Of a stretch of 64,000 nt of DNA, positions 10,392-22,156 are shown piece after piece. Positions within the stretch are counted from its first letter, which is position 1. Each line of letters starts with the position of its first letter. Position numbers and translations under genes: made by a program. The notes beneath the pieces were generated by a model. The model saw only the letters and a list, made by a program, of their open reading frames with translations. It was not told the origin of the DNA and searched no databases. The DNA comes from Mesostigma viride (Eukaryota > Streptophyta > Mesostigmatophyceae > Mesostigmatales > Mesostigmataceae): NCBI GenBank assembly GCA_009746045.1, contig RPFO01000256.1:1527656-1591655 (forward strand), read 5' to 3'.

Positions 10392-10810
10392 AGTATTCAC
10401 TACCTGTACAGCGCCCAGTCCTATACAGTAGGTCTGCCATACAGGCACAGTGACCACAGAGCACAGTCCACAGTGACTATTGCATCTGCACCTAGAAGTC
10501 CAGGACTAAGCCTGCGGTACCAACAGACCACAGGTTAAGGTTCCTATTTCCTGCGTACGACGTATTAATCCAATACCGTCGTAGGTACAGCACCTAATTC
10601 CTGTCAGCCCAGGAATTACTGTCGACCCCATATGTCGTCGGCAAATATTCACGTCCGACTTAGAAGAACAGCCGGCTCGCGCTCGCGCGCGACCGGGAAG
10701 TCGGAACGCCATAACTTTCTTGATACTTGTCGGAATGAACTCGTTCCGGTGCCGCTGGAATCGCAGAGATATGCCGAATCAGGATCACGCCAATGCGCTT
10801 GGCGTTAACT
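10392..10810 (-). repeat. 5' LTR of minus-strand copia element
   Basis: Pairs with 3073-3490. The differences seen are one base missing near 10430, one substitution (GAGCACAG versus GAGCGCAG) and two extra bases near 10797. Homology stops exactly at AGT (10392) and AACT (10810), which sets the LTR ends. Confidence 0.75.
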
Positions 10811-11093
10811 ACACCAACGCAACTACAGAAAATTTTCAGTGACGAAACTGTAGTACCGTGTACCCAAGCAAAATGTAGTAGGACTTCGCTAAATTCAAAA
10901 TTCGGAATTTTTCCCCGCAAGATTCCCCCGAAAGATTCCCCCGCACGATTCCCCCCGCTAGGTTCAGGCTCCAGTCGATGCTCGCCAAGTGGCGCAAAAA
11001 AAGAAACATATGTTAAAATCAACGGTGCGAATCCTCGTTACCGCTCGGGTAACATTCTCACTCATTTCGCGTCTCCTACGAACCGTATTGTAG
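10811..11093. other. Short unique spacer
   Basis: About 280 bp between the copia 5' LTR and the microsatellite. It has a run of AGATTCCCCCG-like repeats (10918-10962). No gene is seen. Confidence 0.4.
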
Positions 11094-14000
11094 TGGATGG
11101 ATGGATGGATGGATGGATGGATGGATGGATGGATGGATGGATGGATGGATGGATGGATGGATGGATGGATGGATGGATGGATGGATGGATGGATGGATGG
11201 ATGGATGGATGGATGGATGGATGGATGGATGGATGGATGGATGGATGGATGGATGGATGGATGGATGGATGGATGGATGGATGGATGGATGGATGGATGG
11301 ATGGATGGATGGATGGATGGATGGATGGATGGATGGATGGATGGATGGATGGATGGATGGATGGATGGATGGATGGATGGATGGATGGATGGATGGATGG
11401 ATGGATGGATGGATGGATGGATGGATGGATGGATGGATGGATGGATGGATGGATGGATGGATGGATGGATGGATGGATGGATGGATGGATGGATGGATGG
11501 ATGGATGGATGGATGGATGGATGGATGGATGGATGGATGGATGGATGGATGGATGGATGGATGGATGGATGGATGGATGGATGGATGGATGGATGGATGG
11601 ATGGATGGATGGATGGATGGATGGATGGATGGATGGATGGATGGATGGATGGATGGATGGATGGATGGATGGATGGATGGATGGATGGATGGATGGATGG
11701 ATGGATGGATGGATGGATGGATGGATGGATGGATGGATGGATGGATGGATGGATGGATGGATGGATGGATGGATGGATGGATGGATGGATGGATGGATGG
11801 ATGGATGGATGGATGGATGGATGGATGGATGGATGGATGGATGGATGGATGGATGGATGGATGGATGGATGGATGGATGGATGGATGGATGGATGGATGG
11901 ATGGATGGATGGATGGATGGATGGATGGATGGATGGATGGATGGATGGATGGATGGATGGATGGATGGATGGATGGATGGATGGATGGATGGATGGATGG
12001 ATGGATGGATGGATGGATGGATGGATGGATGGATGGATGGATGGATGGATGGATGGATGGATGGATGGATGGATGGATGGATGGATGGATGGATGGATGG
12101 ATGGATGGATGGATGGATGGATGGATGGATGGATGGATGGATGGATGGATGGATGGATGGATGGATGGATGGATGGATGGATGGATGGATGGATGGATGG
12201 ATGGATGGATGGATGGATGGATGGATGGATGGATGGATGGATGGATGGATGGATGGATGGATGGATGGATGGATGGATGGATGGATGGATGGATGGATGG
12301 ATGGATGGATGGATGGATGGATGGATGGATGGATGGATGGATGGATGGATGGATGGATGGATGGATGGATGGATGGATGGATGGATGGATGGATGGATGG
12401 ATGGATGGATGGATGGATGGATGGATGGATGGATGGATGGATGGATGGATGGATGGATGGATGGATGGATGGATGGATGGATGGATGGATGGATGGATGG
12501 ATGGATGGATGGATGGATGGATGGATGGATGGATGGATGGATGGATGGATGGATGGATGGATGGATGGATGGATGGATGGATGGATGGATGGATGGATGG
12601 ATGGATGGATGGATGGATGGATGGATGGATGGATGGATGGATGGATGGATGGATGGATGGATGGATGGATGGATGGATGGATGGATGGATGGATGGATGG
12701 ATGGATGGATGGATGGATGGATGGATGGATGGATGGATGGATGGATGGATGGATGGATGGATGGATGGATGGATGGATGGATGGATGGATGGATGGATGG
12801 ATGGATGGATGGATGGATGGATGGATGGATGGATGGATGGATGGATGGATGGATGGATGGATGGATGGATGGATGGATGGATGGATGGATGGATGGATGG
12901 ATGGATGGATGGATGGATGGATGGATGGATGGATGGATGGATGGATGGATGGATGGATGGATGGATGGATGGATGGATGGATGGATGGATGGATGGATGG
13001 ATGGATGGATGGATGGATGGATGGATGGATGGATGGATGGATGGATGGATGGATGGATGGATGGATGGATGGATGGATGGATGGATGGATGGATGGATGG
13101 ATGGATGGATGGATGGATGGATGGATGGATGGATGGATGGATGGATGGATGGATGGATGGATGGATGGATGGATGGATGGATGGATGGATGGATGGATGG
13201 ATGGATGGATGGATGGATGGATGGATGGATGGATGGATGGATGGATGGATGGATGGATGGATGGATGGATGGATGGATGGATGGATGGATGGATGGATGG
13301 ATGGATGGATGGATGGATGGATGGATGGATGGATGGATGGATGGATGGATGGATGGATGGATGGATGGATGGATGGATGGATGGATGGATGGATGGATGG
13401 ATGGATGGATGGATGGATGGATGGATGGATGGATGGATGGATGGATGGATGGATGGATGGATGGATGGATGGATGGATGGATGGATGGATGGATGGATGG
13501 ATGGATGGATGGATGGATGGATGGATGGATGGATGGATGGATGGATGGATGGATGGATGGATGGATGGATGGATGGATGGATGGATGGATGGATGGATGG
13601 ATGGATGGATGGATGGATGGATGGATGGATGGATGGATGGATGGATGGATGGATGGATGGATGGATGGATGGATGGATGGATGGATGGATGGATGGATGG
13701 ATGGATGGATGGATGGATGGATGGATGGATGGATGGATGGATGGATGGATGGATGGATGGATGGATGGATGGATGGATGGATGGATGGATGGATGGATGG
13801 ATGGATGGATGGATGGATGGATGGATGGATGGATGGATGGATGGATGGATGGATGGATGGATGGATGGATGGATGGATGGATGGATGGATGGATGGATGG
13901 ATGGATGGATGGATGGATGGATGGATGGATGGATGGATGGATGGATGGATGGATGGATGGATGGATGGATGGATGGATGGATGGATGGATGGATGGATGG

Positions 14001-14920
14001 ATGGATGGATGGATGGATGGATGGATGGATGGATGGATGGATGGATGGATGGATGGATGGATGGATGGATGGATGGATGGATGGATGGATGGATGGATGG
14101 ATGGATGGATGGATGGATGGATGGATGGATGGATGGATGGATGGATGGATGGATGGATGGATGGATGGATGGATGGATGGATGGATGGATGGATGGATGG
14201 ATGGATGGATGGATGGATGGATGGATGGATGGATGGATGGATGGATGGATGGATGGATGGATGGATGGATGGATGGATGGATGGATGGATGGATGGATGG
14301 ATGGATGGATGGATGGATGGATGGATGGATGGATGGATGGATGGATGGATGGATGGATGGATGGATGGATGGATGGATGGATGGATGGATGGATGGATGG
14401 ATGGATGGATGGATGGATGGATGGATGGATGGATGGATGGATGGATGGATGGATGGATGGATGGATGGATGGATGGATGGATGGATGGATGGATGGATGG
14501 ATGGATGGATGGATGGATGGATGGATGGATGGATGGATGGATGGATGGATGGATGGATGGATGGATGGATGGATGGATGGATGGATGGATGGATGGATGG
14601 ATGGATGGATGGATGGATGGATGGATGGATGGATGGATGGATGGATGGATGGATGGATGGATGGATGGATGGATGGATGGATGGATGGATGGATGGATGG
14701 ATGGATGGATGGATGGATGGATGGATGGATGGATGGATGGATGGATGGATGGATGGATGGATGGATGGATGGATGGGGATGGATGGATGGATGGATGGAT
14801 GGATGGATGGATGGATGGATGGATGGATGGATGGATGGATGGATGGATGGATGGATGGATGGATGGATGGATGGATGGATGGATGGATGGATGGATGGAT
14901 GGATGGATGGATGGATGGAT
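11094..14920. repeat. Giant (GGAT)n tetranucleotide microsatellite
   Basis: About 3.83 kb, roughly 957 units, of GGAT on the plus strand. The only interruption I find is two extra G at about 14775-14778. Because a four-base unit has a twelve-base codon cycle, all forward frames read Met-Asp-Gly-Trp and all reverse frames Ile-His-Pro-Ser without stops. The long open frames here are a by-product of the repeat, not genes. Confidence 0.97.
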
Positions 14921-16306
14921 TGACGGATTTTCATCCCCTATTCCTATGTTTTCTCACGTGTACGGCCTTATAAGCTTCGCCAATTCTGGCGAACCTAACG
15001 GTTCTTCCGAAAATTCAAAATTGGCTCCGCCTGATAAGGTTCGCCAATTCTGGCGAACCTAACGGTTCTTCCGAAAATTGGCTCCGCCTGAAAAACGGCG
15101 CGGCGTTACAACCGGCGCCGCGCGATGCCAGGCGCCGTTGCCTGAGGTTATTGTGCACCCATGCTGCAGCCAGGCTCGCTTCCGTGTCGTATCCGACATA
15201 CCATGTTAACTTCCCGCTTATATGACAGGGCACAAGTAAGATCCCGGCGGAGGCTGGGGCCAGTTCACAACATTGCAGCCGTCCCGGCGTGTCTTGGCGT
15301 GGCACGTTGCGAGCCAACCACATTGAATGCACGTCTGGTGTGCTGGCCTCGATGCGTGCCTCGTGCCAGCATGCCGGGCCTCGGCCAGACGGCCACCAAC
15401 GAGTGTGCGTGATGGCCGCTGATTGGTCGCGCGCGACGAGGGCGCAGGAAACCAGAAATCGACATTTCCTAGGTGAAAAGTATGTGATCAGGTATCGGCC
15501 TCGTCCCGAACGCCCTGTAGAATTCACAGGAGCAACGACTACGACGACCGGGGTGGAGGGCTCGATGTTTTTGAACGTGGCGCCTGGACGAGGTAAGGTC
15601 CTGTGTATATAATGGCTCCTCGTTTGCGGAGCATACGGCTTCGACCCGAGGGTTGTGCCCTTCGGCACGGAACGCAGGATGTCTGCAAAGTTGTTGGGTG
15701 CCTTTCATGGGTAGTTTTTGAATAATAATGCCTGAAATTCTTTTGTGGCCGGGCTTACGTGGAAGGGGATTGTCGTCCAAGGTCGCGGAAGGGCTGGCTT
15801 AGTCTCGCCAATGCAAAATGGCAAGCTGATATACAATCGTGCTAAGTAGCTCATAATCTTGCGCTCGCATGGGTTTTCCTGATGCTTGAAACCTTGGGAA
15901 GTGGATGCTACAGACCTCGAGCACCAGTGGAGCAGATTGTCTGGGGCCATCCTGACAGTGTGACGTCTTATCAAAGCCCGCCTGGCGACAACCAACGTAA
16001 GACCACGTCCCCAGCGGGCGCGCAAACTGCACGAATAAGAACTGCCTTGTTGTTTCTTCTTCGCAATTCCTGATACCTTTTCTTGTGTTTCTCCATGAAC
16101 AAGTCCCTTTCGCCGTATATCGCGACTTAACTGAGAACCTTCCTTACAATAGAACCTTCCAATACTGTTGACCGGTTCATCTTTCTGGCAGCTGCCTTGC
16201 TGGAGTTACAGTAAGGGACGCATCGACTTGGGACTTGCAATCGACCGGGCGCCCATTTCCCCCGAATTCAGGCTGTCGAATGCCGGCATCGAGCTCAGGG
16301 GTGGCC
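14921..16306. other. Non-coding interval upstream of AP2 gene, with short tandem repeat
   Basis: Positions 14971-15090 hold two copies of a ~60-bp unit (TTCGCCAATTCTGGCGAACC..., itself a small inverted repeat). The rest shows no convincing gene; a 217-codon open frame on minus (15668-15015) has no recognisable domain and looks like chance. The promoter of the AP2 gene should lie at the right end. Confidence 0.4.
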
Positions 16307-19300
16307 ATGTTGGAGCCAACCGTGGGCTTTTCAGCCGTTCCCTATGGGCTTGGCTTTGCTGACGACGCCGTGGGTGGCTGCAGCCAGTTGATTGGCCCTC
16401 CAACGTCCCTGGCTGGGAGTGCACTGCTAGCTGCCTTCTCCACGGGAGTTGCTACAAAGCGCGAGCATGCGTGTCACCATCCGCATGGTGGTAAGTGCAA
16501 TGACAGTGCAATGGTAGTTTGGCAGATTCCCCGTGAACAGGACCTCAAAACACCCACTTAATTATGGTACAGGCGGAGCGTACAGGGCCTTTCCCTTGTT
16601 CGCTGTAGACAAGGATTTGTCAATGCGGTGCTGCCTACATTGAGTCCGTGGGGAGGGGTTGGTCTGCGCACGGCTAAGTTGTTTTGGTGTGGCAACATGC
16701 GTGCGCGTGTACTGCATCTGCACGGCCTGTTGGCAGTGGTGTTGATGTCCAACCTAGGCTGGCCGGGCGCTCTTTGACCACTTTGTTACAGGAGTGTGGG
16801 ATCCATTTACCTACAAGAGCTAGGCTAGCTAGTACCTGGCTAGTTAGTACCTGGCTAGTTAGTACCTGGTACTGGCACCAGGGATAGAGAAAATAAATAA
16901 ATAATGAATCCGTGATGATGAAGAGGATGCTCGATTGCAATGCTCGCTTATCAGCGACCACCATGTAACATGGTCGCCTCGTTGGTATGTGGCTGTGGTA
17001 TAGAGCGAGGGAAACTGCCACATTTATTTATTTGAATTAATTACTTAATTAAATGAGGATCACAATACATCAATAGGGAACTGCTACCCACCAATAAGAC
17101 ATGTGTAACATACCAACGATGTAACAGTCTCCCTCGCTCTGCGTGCCTGGATTCCACACTGCCTTAAGACTCCACTCGCCCACCCTTCCTTTGGACTCCA
17201 CGCACCCCCCCAACGCGCAGTCACATGCTTAATTAACCCACCCAACACGCCATCGCTGCCTGCGTGTCTCTTTCCCGACTGGGCGCACACACTCGTTTCT
17301 CTCAGCCCTGGCACCCTGGCCTCCGCCTGCCAGGGCACTGGCACTCGATTTATCCCGCGCATACTCCGGTACTGAACCCTCTTCACTTCCGAACCAGTCT
17401 CCCCTTCCAATCGGTGGGGACGCCAGCAGTGGTTCCTCTTCCCCCGCACTCTCCCCATCGAAGCGTGACATCGACAGTGGCTCGTGCAACGCAGCCCCCA
17501 ATGTCCCACGCCCGCATCCGCTCAGTATCCCTCCCCTCGGCCTGGAGGCCGCCACGACGGAGGCGGAGGGCGCGGAGGACATGGCGGCGTGCATGCTGGC
17601 GTCTGTCGCTGGCTTTGGGGGAGACCCGTCGGCGCTGGACTTGGTCGAAGAGGTCCGGAATGCGAGAACAGAAAAGAACAAACTCACGAGCATGCAAGAA
17701 TGCCCCGGCAGCACAGTGGGGGCCGCAAAGGGGGGCGGGGGCGGGGGTGGGGGCGGGCGGGGGCGGGGGCGGGGGGATGGGGATGGGAGGACTACCTTCC
17801 CAGGGTGGCTATGTGACCGTTGGGGGAGGGACATATGACGGGGAAAGGAGCGGCAACGGGACCGCACATGCGGGTGGGGGCGGCAGCGGTGCGGGCGGTG
17901 GGAGGAATGGCCGCGACGGCAGCAGCGGCGATGGGGAGGATGATGCCGATGATGATGATGATGATGATGAAAAAGATGAGGAGGAGGCGGAAATAGACGA
18001 GGACGAGGAGGATGGAGAGGAAGGGATGGACGAGGAGGGCGGGGAGGGGGCTGGCGAGGAGGTCACGGCTGCGCAGGACGCGGATGCTCAAGCGGTCATG
18101 AACTCGGACTCGGGGTGGACAAGTCAAGAAGAAGCTTCCTATAAAGAAGATGCTCCATTTGCAATCAGTAATCTGAAGAGTCTCCACGCTGGGGTGGACA
18201 AGACCACGATGGGGGTTGAGCCGGGCGGGTTGGCACCCGCCAAGGGGTTCAAACGGCAAAGAGAGGAGGAGGGCGAGGAACCGACCAGTGCGCGCACGGG
18301 CGATTTCCCTTCGTTTGAACCACTCGCAGAGGGGACAAATGAGATGCCGCAGCAGGAGGGGGAGGAGCCGGAGGGGGGAGGGGAGGACGCGGGGGAGGGG
18401 TTCCGCACGCCGACGCAGCCTCCGTACAAGCGGGTGGCCAAGGTGGGTGGGGTGGGGGCTGGGTGGGGGGTAGTGGGGGGAGATGATGTAACTACGGCGG
18501 GCGGGTTGGGTGGGTGGGTTGGATGGGGATGGTGGCGGATGGGGCATCGGGGTGGTTCTGTGCTACTGTAGTGCCTGCCTGTGGAATATTCAAGCCTTTT
18601 TGTGCGTTCTAAGTTTGCACTTTATGTGGTGACAACAGGCTGTAGGTCTTTTAATAGACTTGCTACAACAGGCTTCTTACCTTTGGTATCTGGTCGATGG
18701 AGGGGCGCACGGTTGTAAATTTTACAAAGCACGGTACCGCCTTTTCTGACAGACCAATCGTCTATCGCCATGGATTGAATAGTTCGTAAAATTTCACAGA
18801 TTGATTGACCGATGTATTGATAGCGTTGATTAACAGGTTTGTCGGTTGGTTGATTGATTCATGGACCCAAGGGGTGGCTTGATTTGTTGACCCAATGGAT
18901 GAATTCATCCTTGCCACAAACAGGCGATGGACCGCGCCACAAGCGACGCCTACCTGGCCATGCAGCATGCGGTGGGCAGCCCCTCGCAGGAGCCTCCGCC
19001 CCAGCTCGTCTCCGTGACCCTCCAGGCCACGCCGCCACCACAAGGCATGGCCGCCGACATGACGCCCATGGGAGTGGGTACAACTCCTCAGCACGCCGCT
19101 GCAGGGGGGGGGAGAGGCGAGACCTCACTGACCACGACCCCCCAGGGCCTGTCAGGGATGGGGTCCCAGGTGGGGGTGGAGGCAGGGGCGGGGGCACTGC
19201 CCCGTCAAACCCAAACGCATCTCATCTCAGCCCATTCGCATGGGCCACTGGGCGGTGGCAGCTCGACGTCGGCCCTCACGGTCAGCCCGACCCCTCCCGT

Positions 19301-22057
19301 TACTCCCAACCCCAGGGACGTCATGGCTACCTCGTCGGGCATCCCCATGCCGACACCTCAGCGCACGCGGGCCGGGTCGGTGCCGTTCAGCCCACGGAGC
19401 CCTCCGGCGGGTCAGTGGTCGCTCACCGACGCGGGCGCGTATAATTACCTTCCGACGATCGGGAGTGCGGCGTGGGGGAGTATTTATGGGAGCGGGGGCG
19501 GGAGCGTGGGTGGGGTCGGGGTTGGCTCCACGGGGGTTGCCCCCGGCGAAGCGATGCCCATAATTCTGCCGTCCAAGGTGGTCCATATGCCAGCAGGAGG
19601 GGAGTCGTACCCGTTGCGGCGGCCCGATGGTAGCATGGTGGCGGCGGAGGGCACTCGGTTCGACTTCCAGGGGGGAGAAGGGTCCGGGCACGAGCTGTCG
19701 CAGGGAGGGATGAGTGGTGGGGGAGGGGGAGGGGGCGGCCATACGTTGCTTCAGCAGATCATCATGGATCAGGGGCTGGGGGGGGGGGGATGGGCTCCCA
19801 GGGTGGGGTGGCGATCCAGGGACACCTGGCACCAGAGTTTGGGCATGGCTCAGCTGGAGGGTACCTCCAGGGGCATGGGGCAGGGGATGGGAGGATGGGG
19901 CGCATGGGGGGTGGAGAGGAGAGCGTCCCGACCACGCACGCGGAGCGACTGGCGGTGAGTGGGGCAAGTTCTTTGCAAGGCTACTGCAATCAAAAAGGAG
20001 CTGAAGCGAAGGGCTCACGACAAGTGGGGCCAGGGAGGATCCAATGGGAGAGTGGGGCCAGTGGCTAGGGGAAATTTTGAGAATGAGAAAAGGGCTACCG
20101 CTTCGTGATACAAACTTGATCTGCAGGGCTCAGGGTCCAGTTTTCCAGGGTCAGGGGAGAAAAGAAAGGTTTGAGGGAACAAAAGATGATAAGGTCATGT
20201 GAAAGCAATCGACGAACGGGAGTAGTGCGCGTTTTGGTGAGTGGGATGAGATTTTCATGGGATGAGATTTCAGAAGACTTATATAGGTGGCTTTTTTAAA
20301 GTTTCGCATGCGCCTGAAGGGGGCGAGTTGTATTGGACGAAGGACTCCTGTACATATCTGCTTCGCCCTGTGTGCGCTGTCGTAAATCTGATCTACAATT
20401 TATGGAGCAGAGTACCATTCGCGCCAATACTGTCCCACATGCATGGTGACTTCTTAACCATCTATATGCTCTCTTTTTTGTGCTTTCTTCTCTCTCATCT
20501 TTCACCCCTTTGTTTTTCTCCTATATTTACCCGCCCGCAGCGCCTATCCGCCAGCTGGTCAGTCCACAGCGGCGCGACACCTGGTGACCTCCACGACGCC
20601 CGCGGCAACCTCGCACTGAGCCCCCGGGGGCGCTTCGCCCACCCCCAGGCCAAGCACCAGGGAGTCGGTGGCAGCAGCAAGCACGGCTCCTTGGCCCCCC
20701 CACAGCCCTCCAACGCCACGGTGGCGGCGTTTGCGATGCAGATGCTCATCCAAGGACCAGCGGCGTCCAAGCCCGATGATGGCGTGGGGGGGGACAGGAT
20801 GGCCGGGTCAATGCTGGGAGGTGGAGGTCTCTCCTCGCTCGATGCCGGTGACGTGCATGCCCCCCACGGGCATGACAGCAGATCTCTATCCCGTGGGGTT
20901 GGAGGCCTCCCCTCCTCGCACTTGTATTCCTCGCACTTGGTCGCGGGCGATCATCACGCCATGTCACAGATGGTCCCCACCGAGCAGCACATGGGGGGGG
21001 GTGCGGGGGGGGGCCATGAGGAGGGGGGGCTGGCGGCGGGTGCGGGCGGCGGCGGGGCGATGGGGTCGATGCAGCTCTATTTTGGCACGGGCGGGGGTAA
21101 GTTATCACTGTCCACAACACAAGATATGGCAGCATTGATAGTAGTGTTTCGGGACCAGTGCCGGTGAGAGATTAGTTTACTGAAATATCGATCGAACGAC
21201 ATGGCTGGTATCCTGGGATTTCGGCATAGAGGCAGGAAAGGGATCATCACATGGGATGTAATGTAATAGTACTTTAGCGTAGCCTATACTATCATAATTA
21301 TAGTATTATAATCTCAGATTATATAATGTAATAGTTTATCATGGGTGCAGGCAGGGAGATTGTCCTCGTGAGCGGCATGGTTGGCCGAAGTGTATACGTG
21401 TGCTCGGTGCGCTCCTACCCCTCACGTTTCTCGTTCACCTGCCCTCCTTCGTTAGTATGCCTCCTTCCTTCGTGGGCCTCCCTGCGCTCCTCTTTTCTTT
21501 TTACCCCTCCTGTGTGCTGCCCTCATGCTGCTCCCCCCCTTACATGTCTCATTAATGTTCTCCCCTAGCTACTGCCCTCGACCTTCCTTTATGTGCTTTT
21601 GTTCTTCCTTCATGTGCTTTTTGGTTCTTCCTTCGCGTGCTTTTTCGTTCTTCCTTCGTGTGCTTTTTCGTTCTTCCTTCATGTGCTCCCCGTGGCGCTG
21701 CAGAGTCAGATCTGGTCCCATCGGAGCATCAGCCGCGGCCGCGCTCGTCTCGGTGGGTACCACAGGAATGAGACGTTTGGAAATGCTAGGTAACTTACCT
21801 GGAGGGGGTTGATATTGTCGTTATCTTTTTTCATGCATCACCTTACTGCCATGAATGATGGCAGATTCATAACAGATACCATGAAATCGAATTTGGTTCT
21901 TTTGGTTTTTAGTTTCTTTTTCCTAGTTGCCCTTCTTGTAAGGGTATGGATAAGGATGAATATCGTTCGGTGACACGAGACTAATTAATTAATTAATTAA
22001 TTAATCATTCGGTGACGGTGTACAGTCATGGCGACTTCATGTGCCGCTGCTCTCCCT

Positions 22058-22156
<99 letters not shown>

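Larger units (their letters stand above)
3073..10810 (-). mobile_element. Nearly intact Ty1/copia-like LTR retrotransposon with unusual domain order
   Basis: Two direct repeats (3073-3490 and 10392-10810) differ at only about three sites and flank gag and pol on the minus strand, so they are taken as LTRs of a recent insertion. The order on the minus strand is 5' LTR, long leader, gag (9014 to 7829), pol (7828 to 4238), 3' untranslated region, polypurine tract, 3' LTR. Integrase precedes reverse transcriptase, which is the copia arrangement, but a protease-like segment lies between them. The LTR ends read AGT...ACT, not TG...CA. The outer flanks (TTGAC on the left, ACACC on the right) are not an obvious target-site duplication, so later rearrangement or nesting is possible. 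Gag carries a frameshift; pol is open throughout. Confidence 0.8.

Noticed and set aside
10793-15062. Open frames of about 1,300 codons on both strands reading Met-Asp-Gly-Trp or Ile-His-Pro-Ser
   Set aside because: They are produced by the GGAT microsatellite, which lacks stop codons in every frame.
15015-15668. 217-codon minus-strand ORF
   Set aside because: No domain or homology pattern, overlaps a tandem repeat at its end, and has no clear splice partners.
17792-18547. 251-codon minus-strand ORF opposite AP2 exon 2
   Set aside because: It is the complement of the acidic coding block (Ile and Ser runs) and is a shadow.
21966-22016. Simple (TTAA)n microsatellite
   Set aside because: The 9-bp flanking duplication and the ACGAGACTAATT junction fit a tail-only LINE insertion better.
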